Source: Halalkalicoccus tibetensis | GTDB taxonomy: Archaea; Halobacteriota; Halobacteria; Halobacteriales; Halalkalicoccaceae | NCBI RefSeq assembly: GCF_037996645.1 | Contig: NZ_JBBMXV010000003.1 | Span: 496,001-560,000 of the forward strand | Length of the DNA stretch: 64,000 nt | Direction: 5' to 3' | Shown: in pieces, positions 57,409 to 64,000 of the stretch | Layout: every line of letters begins with the position of its first letter | Numbering within the stretch: the first letter of the stretch is position 1 | Translations under genes and position numbers: made by a program | Notes under the pieces: model-generated | The model's database searches: none | Told to the model about the DNA's origin: nothing | The model's input: the letters and a program-made list of their open reading frames with translations, nothing else

Positions 57409-57649
57409 CGATTCTCACCGATATTCGCACAACGAATCGAAATATATTATATCTATTGGTATATGATAAAATATAGAAAAGACTCTATAGAAAGGCGGCT
57501 TTTTTATGAAGACTAACTGTCGACATATGGTTCATCTATGTAATTAAATTGATAGTATCTGGGCCAATAGTGACTTCCTAGCCGGACGCTAACACGGAAT
57601 ACTACAAACTGATCATCGGCTCATCAAGAAGATCTATCTTTTAGTTGCC
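57409..57649. other. Promoter-side spacer
   Basis: An AT-rich region before the structured block at 57650. It probably contains the promoter of the PQQ-type gene on the minus strand. No gene. Confidence 0.4.
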
Positions 57650-57746
57650 GAGTGTATCCCTTCACAGGGATGTCCCAGCCGGTTACTGGTTCAGTGTCAT
57701 CGGGTGGGTGCCCTCTCACATCGTTTCGGCGAATCGAGGACCCACC
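57650..57746. ncRNA. GC-rich folded segment, candidate small RNA or remnant
   Basis: Three stems stand in series in an AT-rich spacer. First, ATCCCT at 57656-57661 with AGGGAT at 57666-57671; second, CCAG at 57675-57678 with CTGG at 57686-57689; third, GGTGGGT and CCTC at 57703-57715 (two-base bulge) with GAGG and ACCCACC at 57736-57746. There is no convincing open frame. It could be an sRNA, a leader of the gene at 57842, or the end of a mobile element. The strand is not determined. Confidence 0.35.
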
Positions 57747-57841
57747 TCGATTCTGCCCAACTTATCTCTTCTACAACTGGTTTTCTCTACTAATGACTAT
57801 AATACAACATCTATATGCGTGTCCAAACTGTTATTTGAGAT

Positions 57842-59119
57842 ATGGATCGTAGACGGTTTATTGCCCACACAACTGCAATGACATGTCCCTGTATTGCGCT
57901 TGCAGGGTGTACAGATGAGCGAAACGGCAGTACAGCAGATTCTACTGAAGATGACGATGAGGAACCGCCTGACTCTGACGAGGAAGTGAACGAAGAGCAG
58001 AATGATGTGGAGCACGATGGGGAGCCAATCACTGATTACGATCTGGAGGTTCATGATGAACGCTCAAACGGTCACGTTTTCTGGGTTGATCACAACGAGC
58101 GGATGTACGGTGGCCGCTCCAATCGCGTGCTTATCAGTGACGATTGGTGGGAGACAACTGAAACACTATATACAGTTACCGAACACGAGGACACGAACGA
58201 CTATATCCAGTCGGTGATCGTTCCTGAGAGTGGGCGTGTTGTCGTCGGTGTTGGCGGTCGTGCCGATAAAACAACTGGACGCGTGATTCTCTTAGACGAA
58301 GATGTTGAGGATCATGAGACCGTCTACGAATTCGACTGGGGACGCGTCTCGAACAGCCTCGCTCACGTGGTTTACGAGGATATCATCGTTATTGGTTCGT
58401 ACGGACAGTCAGATTTTGAGGACGGGAATCATCCCAACGAGGTTATTCTCTCAACTGATGGCGGGGAGAGTTTCAACCGCATTCTCGAAGCCGAACTCCG
58501 TACAGAGGATGCACCAAATCTTCACATACACGATGTCGAGTACGATCCGCACGCTGAGCGGATCTGGGTCGCCGTTGGTGACAACGCTAACACCCAGCTT
58601 CATTGGAGCGACGACTTAGGTGATTCCTGGGAGCAGATCGGTGAAACTGGTGAGGCACCAATGGTCACTCAGATCAGTGCATTTGAAGATTGCATCGTAC
58701 TCGGCACTGACGGTACTCCAGAGGGTATCATTCGCTGGGAACGCGATACCCCGGATGAGGAACCTGACGGCGTTGAGGAGTTCGAACACCATAGCACACT
58801 GCAGTTCGAGACAGACAACGACCGCATGCAGACGTTTGCCAGACGACGTTGGCATATCCGCGAGGATGATGGGCGCGAGCTTTGTCTCATGCCATTTGGA
58901 TACTCTCCGATGAACCCCGATGCGACCGATTCAGTTCTGTTGGCAAGTACTGATGGGGATGCCTGGTATGAACTCTATCGAACTGAAACACAGGATATTC
59001 TGCTCTCTAATGTCATGGGACCGCTATCGATGGACGGTGATCTGCGAACGCTTGTATCAGACAGCTTTCAATCAGGTGGTCATCAGATCGATGCGACAGT
59101 GCCAGAATTCTGGGAGTAG
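57842..59119 (+). CDS. Beta-propeller lipoprotein (BNR/sialidase-like)
   Basis: A 425-residue exported protein. MDRRRFIAHTTAMT is a twin-arginine signal and LAGC the lipobox; an acidic linker of about 40 residues follows. The mature part has repeated STDGGESF, WSDDLGDSW and STDGDAWYEL blocks, the Asp-box-like BNR repeats of sialidase-type propellers, with 50-60 residue spacing. Carbohydrate binding or degradation is the usual role. The ATG at 57842 is the first codon of the signal peptide. It is the most probable target of any leader made from the folded segment just upstream. Confidence 0.88.
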   Translation: MDRRRFIAHTTAMTCPCIALAGCTDERNGSTADSTEDDDEEPPDSDEEVNEEQNDVEHDGEPITDYDLEVHDERSNGHVFWVDHNERMYGGRSNRVLISDDWWETTETLYTVTEHEDTNDYIQSVIVPESGRVVVGVGGRADKTTGRVILLDEDVEDHETVYEFDWGRVSNSLAHVVYEDIIVIGSYGQSDFEDGNHPNEVILSTDGGESFNRILEAELRTEDAPNLHIHDVEYDPHAERIWVAVGDNANTQLHWSDDLGDSWEQIGETGEAPMVTQISAFEDCIVLGTDGTPEGIIRWERDTPDEEPDGVEEFEHHSTLQFETDNDRMQTFARRRWHIREDDGRELCLMPFGYSPMNPDATDSVLLASTDGDAWYELYRTETQDILLSNVMGPLSMDGDLRTLVSDSFQSGGHQIDATVPEFWE

Positions 59120-59314
59120 TCCCGACTGCTGTGCCAAAGTGGTACTGTGGTTGCTCTCGATGAGCTTCTATACTGTAAAATGGACATATCTCTTCCGTCG
59201 AATAAGAGAGATCGCTCACCGGAGCCCGCTTTTCCACGGCTCTACTTATTTTGCTAGGTATCATTGAATTCCGATCTATTGGACTTGAATAGCTCCCGGT
59301 AGATCATCAGAGCA

Positions 59315-59470
59315 CTACGCCGATTCAGTATTATCATGTGCCGCTTTCCCATTGATGACTTCGCCTCTCTCCTGACAGTCTAGACATCCGAAAACCTCGC
59401 CATCGTTTGATCCGAAAACCTGCCGGAAGCGATCAGTAACATGTCCACCACATGAGCCACAGGTAGCCAT
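59315..59470 (-). CDS. Small zinc-finger protein, DUF7563-like (51 residues)
   Basis: A mini-protein below the usual length cut-off. From ATG 59470 it reads MATCGSCGGHVTDRFRQVFG, then SNDGEVFGCLDCQERGEV and a short polar tail. CGSC and CLDC, 25 residues apart, make a zinc ribbon typical of the haloarchaeal DUF7563 family. A TATA-like ATTTATATC lies about 27 bases upstream on this strand, fitting a leaderless transcript. It ends near 59315, clear of the propeller gene. Confidence 0.75.
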   Translation of the reverse strand: MATCGSCGGHVTDRFRQVFGSNDGEVFGCLDCQERGEVINGKAAHDNTESA

Positions 59471-59493
59471 TAATTTTAGATATATCTATAGAG

Positions 59494-59500
59494 ATATAAA
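59494..59500 (-). promoter_or_regulatory. TATA-like element for the small zinc-finger gene
   Basis: On the minus strand it reads TTTATAT within CATTTATATCTC, about 27 bases from the ATG at 59470. This is the expected spacing for a leaderless haloarchaeal mRNA. Confidence 0.4.
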
Positions 59501-59766
59501 TGTTTGCAGTCTATGCTACGGACTCGCCCGATGAGATAGTGATTGTGGTTGCGATTGGATACTCTCTACTGGCTATCAGTTATACTACTAGTGCTATGAT
59601 CCCCAGCAGTAATGGTACTCCGCTGAGGACAGGAGCTCAGAAATGGCGCACAGCGATAAGGTGGAGGCGGAGGATGAGCCTTAAGCACGGGCCGATGCCG
59701 ACCAAGCAACCACTTGCGAATGGCAAACCCGTGTCGCTGTGCGCTACCAAATATTGGATACTGTAA
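59500..59766 (+). CDS. Doubtful open frame divergent from the zinc-finger gene
   Basis: A frame of 88 codons starts with a short hydrophobic stretch (IVIVVAIGYSLLAISYTTS) and then becomes basic and unstructured. The second half runs through the strongly folded RNA-like segment at 59644-59746, so coding is unlikely there. It may be a remnant of a membrane protein. Low confidence. Confidence 0.2.
   Translation: MFAVYATDSPDEIVIVVAIGYSLLAISYTTSAMIPSSNGTPLRTGAQKWRTAIRWRRRMSLKHGPMPTKQPLANGKPVSLCATKYWIL
59644..59746 (-). ncRNA. Candidate structured RNA with three-way junction
   Basis: A 103-base segment folds with a 13-bp closing stem (59644-59656 with 59734-59746, one G-U pair), arm 1 of 5 bp (59657-59661 with 59679-59683, 17-base loop) and arm 2 of 6 bp (59686-59691 with 59728-59733), which continues as 4 bp (59696-59699 with 59722-59725) and 4 bp (59703-59706 with 59713-59716). 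Arm 2 stacks directly on the closing stem. GC content is far above the flanks. I favour the minus strand because a TATA-like run (ATTTAAGTATTTA) lies 25-30 bases upstream of 59746 on that strand; arm 1's loop then reads CTCATCCTCCGCCTCCA, rich in anti-Shine-Dalgarno CCTCC. The strand is not proved. Confidence 0.5.
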
Positions 59767-59957
59767 ATACTTAAATTTAATTACTGAAAAGGATATTAGA
59801 GGGAGCGGGGTTTACGAGCCACTCAACCACTTACAGTGATTGTAGGGATCTGTTGTTGACTATGTGAGAGGCCACCGATAGCTACTCGTACAAGATGGGT
59901 GTGTGTCTATTTCCCTTGTCCTATAGTATACCATCCTGCATTTCTAGGGCGAGCTAT
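59747..59957. other. AT-rich spacer between two folded segments
   Basis: No gene. It holds the putative promoter of the RNA at 59644-59746 (about 59763-59780, minus strand). The rest is unremarkable. Confidence 0.4.
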
Positions 59958-60100
59958 ATGGATAGTATAGAATCCATCGGCCAACAGATGTAATAATATT
60001 CGGTGCATAGGGGAATGTGGGGTGAAAGCCCCGACGCGTTGGTTGCGCGTGCATGTCATCCGTCTTAGACGGACGCGGCAGGTGTCCATTCACCCGCCGC
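59958..60100. ncRNA. Folded GC-rich block with multiple hairpins, possible RNA or mobile-element end
   Basis: Starts with ATGGAT/ATCCAT (59958-59963 with 59972-59977), then four hairpins: GGGG/CCCC at 60019-60022 and 60029-60032; ACGCG/CGCGT at 60034-60038 and 60046-60050; a 6-bp TCCGTC/GACGGA stem at 60059-60064 and 60068-60073; and GCGGC plus GGTG at 60075-60084 with CACC plus GCCGC at 60091-60100. The arrangement recalls, from memory, the right ends of haloarchaeal IS200/IS605-type TnpB elements, whose RNA ends in such hairpins. No tnpB is near, so this may be a solitary remnant or a miniature element. Confidence 0.4.
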
Positions 60101-60245
60101 TATTCGTACCACAACTATCATACAGTACTCACTTTTGAACTGAGCCGAAATGATTGATCAAACTCTGATTGCTACCGTCTCTATAGTGTATTTACAACAT
60201 CTTCTGAGTAGAAAGATTATTTACCAGACAATCAATGAATTTTAT

Positions 60246-60446
60246 ATGCCATCCGTACTGATTGCCGATATTCTCGATCAATTCGAGCCCAGCTCAGACG
60301 AGACTCCTACTGCCCCACCGAAAAACAGCCGTGGAAAATTGATTTGCGCACGTGAGTGTGCAGATGGAATACCGTGCAAACAGAGAGTACGAATTCCATT
60401 CATTGCGTGCCTGTACCACGAGAATCACGATCCCGTGATCGGGTAA
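60246..60446 (+). CDS. Small Cys/His-rich protein
   Basis: A 66-residue protein starting at ATG 60246 (MPSVLIADILDQFEPS). The C-terminal half has CARECADGIPCKQRVRIP and IACLYHENHDP, with four Cys and two His in a layout that could bind zinc. An upstream frame to 60150 adds 32 residues without support. It is the last gene before another decayed stretch. Family not recognised. Confidence 0.55.
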   Translation: MPSVLIADILDQFEPSSDETPTAPPKNSRGKLICARECADGIPCKQRVRIPFIACLYHENHDPVIG

Positions 60447-60927
60447 AACGGAGTTACAGGGAACTCCTTGGAACGAAGTCCTGACAATCTAAACACCCAG
60501 CAGACCGTTTCTCTTTGAATGAGACTTCTGTCGACGTTCACGACTGAGTTCTCTACTGGGAGCCTCGTTTGTTGAGGGTCTGTGAGGGATTTGGAGTTTG
60601 TGCGCTCCTCGTGACCAATTGCATGGTACGGATCACTATGGTCGTTCCAGTTGACGTACGAGCCGTGCCCTCAGACGCTCTATGATGCTGTACCGTCGTA
60701 GGACCGTTTAAACCCCTCTGAAATCCGGGCTATAGACGTTAGCTGTTGAACCCGAATATATCCGAACTTCTGAAGCGCCCGTTAAACACTTCAGAGCGCT
60801 ATTTTGCCGAGAAAAAGCTCTGGTTCTATCACTCCTCCTTGATATCTACAATATGATTTGTAGAATTAATATGTATTTTTCTAGCTAAGATACTAATATA
60901 TATTCCGAACTTGAGAGGGAATATAAC
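60447..60927. other. Spacer with a zinc-ribbon gene remnant
   Basis: On the minus strand the 26 codons ending at 60454 read TSTEVSFKEKRSAGC, then LDCQDFVPRSSL, with one CxxC that resembles the GCLDCQ end of the gene at 59315. The upstream half is missing. The rest of the stretch has no gene that I can support. Confidence 0.35.
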
Positions 60928-61401
60928 ATGAAACGAAGAAAATTCATTGCTATGAGTGGTACAGCAACAGCTGTTCCTCTCGTTGGTTGTATGGGGAGTG
61001 ACAACGAGGACAGAAATGAGAGTGAGGAGGATGGGGAGCCGGAAGAAGCCACTGAAAAGGGAGGACGAACTGAAGTAGATGAACTGCTTGAAGGAGGAGT
61101 ATCAGATATTGAGGGGCTTGAGATCCTCGAGTATGAATTCATCGAGGAAGACTTCAGTACACGAATCGAGGGTATCGTCGTAAACAATACTGGGAGCGAT
61201 CTCGATTACGTCGAAGTTGGTATCATCCTCTACAATGAAGACAGTCAGGGCACTGAAGACAGCTTTACTAATATAACAAATCTACCGACTGGAGAAGACT
61301 GGGTTTTTGAGATCCGACTACCCGAAGGCGTCACAGATATCGATGATTATAGAATCGTGGTCGTTGATCGCCCGTTGCTTTCCCTCTCTCGTTTCAACTG
61401 A
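60928..61401 (+). CDS. FxLYD-like Tat lipoprotein
   Basis: A 157-residue exported protein. MKRRKFIAMSGTATAV is a Tat signal, LVGC the lipobox, and an acidic linker of about 45 residues follows. The C-terminal 90 residues (STRIEGIVVNNTGSDLDYVEV, GEDWVFEIRLP) form a beta-sandwich of the FxLYD type, often found in haloarchaeal lipoproteins with no known activity. The ATG at 60928 is preceded by GAGAGGGA, a fair ribosome-binding site. It is convergent with the ATP-grasp gene at 61491. Confidence 0.85.
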   Translation: MKRRKFIAMSGTATAVPLVGCMGSDNEDRNESEEDGEPEEATEKGGRTEVDELLEGGVSDIEGLEILEYEFIEEDFSTRIEGIVVNNTGSDLDYVEVGIILYNEDSQGTEDSFTNITNLPTGEDWVFEIRLPEGVTDIDDYRIVVVDRPLLSLSRFN

Positions 61402-61490
61402 ATATGCAACTGCGTGCTTCAGTGCCGTCTGTCGATCTACAGCGGAACCATCCTGCTAAATACATTTGAGAGACGGCTCGAGACGCTCTA

Positions 61491-62696
61491 TTATGGCCGT
61501 CTGGATTTTCGAATAGCCTCTCGGACCCCATAGACAATCGGTAAGGGATCGTCGAGATAGACGGTATCGAAGTGAGGCTCGGCCACGATCGATAAAAGAA
61601 CGTCACTGATCGAAGACATGAATGAGGGAGGTTCAACAAGGGTCGAATCTGTTTGTACGAGACTTGCTAGATACTTCAACTCACCGTACAGATAGTGGCT
61701 ACCGACACCGACTTTGTAGCCCGGTTCGATCAGATCTCCTTGTTCGGTCGCCAGAAGCCAGAAATCATGCGGAAAATCCGCGCCTGCCCGAACCGCACAT
61801 GGAAGCGATTGCCACATGCGTGGGTTGATCTCCGTGAGTTTGAACTCACCAGTTTCAGCATCCCGCATATACTCGATACAGGCAAGGCCATGCCAGTCGA
61901 GTGCATCGAGTAGTGTTCGACCCACCTCTTCGAGTTCCGGGATATGCACTGACTTCCGATACACACCGCCACCACCAGTGTATGAATCGGCTCGGATCTG
62001 ACGGTGCTGGAACGTTGTTTTTGCTTCCCCGTGGTCGTACAACGCGCCGAAGACGTATTCATCGCTGCTGTGGACATACTCCTGTACAATCGGTGTGTGC
62101 TCCATCTTTTCACACAGTACCGCCACATCCGGCTCTTCGCCCGGCTGGAGGTGTTCGATCGTCTTCACGATCCCCATGTCGTGTGGGGTATAGGAGTCGG
62201 CGTACTCCTCGGCTAGTAGGTTGTACCGAGACTTGACGATGAGCTCGGGACTCCAATCGTCGACCTCATCGAGCAGCCGTGTCTCGGGGACAGGTACGCC
62301 GGCTTCTTCGGCAATTTCGCTCAGACGCAACCGGTCATGAACGTTTTTGAGTGACTCGAATGAGGGGGTGACGACTGAGACGTACTCTTCGAACTCCTCT
62401 TCATATTTCGAGAGCAGATAGGTGTCTTGGGGCTGTGCCGGGATGATGGTCCGAATATCTGGTCGAGCCGCAATTCCGACTAATGCGTCCTTGTACGCAA
62501 TGAGGTCGTCCTCGGCGGCCGGAATGATGATCGTCTCGTTACTGTAGCGTCCTGCATAGACGGGAAGATCAGCCCGATCCGATGCGAGGACCGTATGAAT
62601 TCCGTGCCGAGAAAGCGAACGCGCTGTAATGTAACTGTGGGAGTTCAACCCTGTTGGTAATAGAACGGCATCTCGTTCACTACCTGTATTCGACAT
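61491..62696 (-). CDS. ATP-grasp carboxylate-amine ligase (second copy)
   Basis: A 401-residue ATP-grasp enzyme with the same domain plan as the gene at 32176. The N-terminus reads LLPTGLNSHSYITARSL and IIPAQPQDTYLLSKYEEE; the ATP-binding Lys lies in LIVKSRYNLLAEEY and the magnesium motif is KLTEINPRMWQSLP. It ligates a carboxylate to an amine or similar. The ATG at 62696 is used because the earlier frame starts (62720) have no site. It is divergent from the DUF1616 gene. Its position at the end of the window suggests a second polysaccharide-type locus beyond the border. Confidence 0.88.
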   Translation of the reverse strand: MSNTGSERDAVLLPTGLNSHSYITARSLSRHGIHTVLASDRADLPVYAGRYSNETIIIPAAEDDLIAYKDALVGIAARPDIRTIIPAQPQDTYLLSKYEEEFEEYVSVVTPSFESLKNVHDRLRLSEIAEEAGVPVPETRLLDEVDDWSPELIVKSRYNLLAEEYADSYTPHDMGIVKTIEHLQPGEEPDVAVLCEKMEHTPIVQEYVHSSDEYVFGALYDHGEAKTTFQHRQIRADSYTGGGGVYRKSVHIPELEEVGRTLLDALDWHGLACIEYMRDAETGEFKLTEINPRMWQSLPCAVRAGADFPHDFWLLATEQGDLIEPGYKVGVGSHYLYGELKYLASLVQTDSTLVEPPSFMSSISDVLLSIVAEPHFDTVYLDDPLPIVYGVREAIRKSRRP

Positions 62697-62962
62697 ATTA
62701 CTTCCCATATTGTATACCATCTTATATGTATGTTGGTATTCGGGCTCCTACTCCGGTGTTGATTGCGAATAGCTGTAGTGTGATCTTCGGTAGCAAACAC
62801 CCTTATTCTGATAGATCGTCTTCTTGGTAGCGATTTTCGACCAAAGAACTCGTGTAGCTCTCTGTGTGGAGTAGAGAGATCGGTCTGCGGTCTCCGCGTG
62901 ATTGATTGTTCTTTACCAATCTATACCGACTGATTTTTTAGGTCCCATATGTAATGGGATAT

Positions 62963-63991
62963 ATGGCATCCGATCGCGGCTGGTGGTTGCTATTGCCGGA
63001 GCCGCTTCGCCGCTTTCCGGCCGACCTTGTAGCCGTGATTATACTGACACTTCTGACGATGCTTGCGGTAGCATCGCCTATTGTTCGTGAGACACCGCTT
63101 CGCATTCTGCTTGGGCTGCCGTTCGTACTGTTTCTCCCTGGCTATGCTTTTATTGCTGCTCTCTTCCCCGAGCGGGGACGGCCACCTGTAGAGGATGAGG
63201 AAGAAACGAGTGGAGACCGGGGCATCGATCCGATCGAGCGAGTTGCACTCGCGATAGGGATGAGCATCGCGATCGTCCCTCTTCTGGGGCTTTTGCTGAA
63301 CTTCACACCATGGGGGATCCGGCTTGCGCCCATCGTATTGAGCGTCAGTGGCTTCACGATCGCGTGTGCAGTTATTGGGGCCGTTCGACGAAGAGAGCTT
63401 GAGCCTGAACAGCGCTTTTCAGTACCGTACCGTGAGTGGATTGCTACGGGACGAGCGGAGCTGTTTGAGCCCGATGATCGGTTAGACGGGGCGCTGAACG
63501 TCGCACTCGCACTGGCGATTCTTCTCGCGGTTGGGAGCGTCGGATTCGCTGTTGCAGTCCCGCAAGACGGCGAGCAGTTCACCGAGTTCTACCTGCTGAC
63601 CGAGGACGACGATGGCGACCTCGTAGCGGATGATTACCCCGAGGAGTTCCTTCAGGGTGAGCCCCAGTCGCTGATTATCGGCATCGAGAACAACGAGCAC
63701 GAGACGGTCGACTATTCAGTAGTGGTCCAACTCGAGCGGGTTGAAGGAGAGACTGTCGGTGAGGGTGATGAAGTAGAGACAGAAACGGAAGTAGTCGAAC
63801 GTGACGAGCTCGATCGGTTCACGACGACCGTTGATCACAATGAGACGGTTCACGAAGAGCAGACGATCACACCGACGATGCTTGGTGAGGATCTCCGGCT
63901 AACCTTCCTGCTCTACAACGATGAGGTGCCTGCGGAACCAACTCGTGAGAACGCCGACCGCGATCTTCACCTCTGGATCGATACCGCATAG
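62963..63991 (+). CDS. DUF1616 membrane protein
   Basis: A 342-residue protein with an N-terminal set of about five hydrophobic segments (residues 20-195) and a C-terminal 140-residue beta-rich, acidic domain (FTEFYLLTEDDDGDL, SLIIGIENNEHETVDYSVVV). This is the DUF1616 architecture, found in archaeal envelope and glycan loci. The start at 62963 (MASDRGWWLLL) is preferred over the ATG nine bases upstream. The stop at 63991 is near the window edge. Role unknown, probably in assembling the surface layer or polysaccharide. Confidence 0.9.
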   Translation: MASDRGWWLLLPEPLRRFPADLVAVIILTLLTMLAVASPIVRETPLRILLGLPFVLFLPGYAFIAALFPERGRPPVEDEEETSGDRGIDPIERVALAIGMSIAIVPLLGLLLNFTPWGIRLAPIVLSVSGFTIACAVIGAVRRRELEPEQRFSVPYREWIATGRAELFEPDDRLDGALNVALALAILLAVGSVGFAVAVPQDGEQFTEFYLLTEDDDGDLVADDYPEEFLQGEPQSLIIGIENNEHETVDYSVVVQLERVEGETVGEGDEVETETEVVERDELDRFTTTVDHNETVHEEQTITPTMLGEDLRLTFLLYNDEVPAEPTRENADRDLHLWIDTA

Positions 63992-64000
63992 CGAATTACA

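Noticed and set aside
59999-60100. Cobalamin riboswitch-like GGTGAAAGCCCC core
   Set aside because: The expected B12-box-like sequence occurs only on the opposite strand and no cobalamin gene follows; the hairpin set fits a mobile-element end or other RNA better.

Overview
The window comes from a haloarchaeon (class Halobacteria). Evidence: very acidic proteins (Asp/Glu-rich tails and linkers), twin-arginine signal peptides followed by a lipobox in almost every exported protein, TATA-type promoters with short leaders, mini zinc-ribbon proteins, and families typical of this group (MoxR/DUF58/DUF4129 cluster, DUF354, DUF1616). No rRNA, tRNA, CRISPR array, integrase or intact transposase was found.

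Region A (1-15.6 kb) is visibly GC-rich and dense, and looks like a catabolic neighbourhood: an FAD oxidoreductase, a zinc alcohol dehydrogenase, a PrpF-type isomerase, a NicX/M29-like metalloenzyme, a tripartite tricarboxylate transporter (TctA, TctB, TctC), a DASS-type anion symporter, UspA, a D-2-hydroxyacid dehydrogenase, isocitrate dehydrogenase, two short-chain dehydrogenases, a small winged-helix protein and a frameshifted MFS transporter. Together they suggest uptake and stepwise oxidation or isomerisation of an organic acid (possibly derived from an N-heterocycle or methylated dicarboxylate) into the TCA cycle. The substrate is unknown.

Region B (15.6-28.1 kb) starts with an abrupt fall in GC. 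It holds a Nudix hydrolase, small zinc-ribbon proteins, a large zinc-ribbon protein with a nuclease-like C-terminus, then the MoxR ATPase cluster: an O-antigen-ligase-like membrane protein, a DUF4350-like protein and MoxR on the plus strand; DUF58 with two membrane partners on the minus strand; and the big DUF4129-type surface protein divergent from DUF58.

Region C (28.3-43.6 kb) is a surface polysaccharide island: a Tat-exported Gly/Tyr-repeat protein, GT2, polysaccharide deacetylase, formyltransferase, ATP-grasp ligase, DUF354 protein, a tail-fibre-like protein plus beta-helix protein, an alkaline-phosphatase-superfamily 'sulfatase', a GT-C-like membrane protein, a flippase and a GT4. Deacetylase, formyltransferase and ATP-grasp ligase together could make and decorate free sugar amines.

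Region D (43.6-62.9 kb) is AT-rich and gene-poor, with several Tat lipoproteins (deacetylase, PQQ-type sugar dehydrogenase, beta-propeller, FxLYD-like), two PadR regulators with a probable third decayed copy, several tiny zinc-finger genes, frameshifted genes and gene remnants. Two GC-rich, strongly folded segments near 59.64-59.75 kb and 60.0-60.1 kb look like structured RNAs or remnants of mobile-element ends. The first folds as a three-way junction closed by a 13-bp stem and is the most unusual signal here. The window ends with a second ATP-grasp ligase and a DUF1616 membrane protein, again surface-glycan associated.
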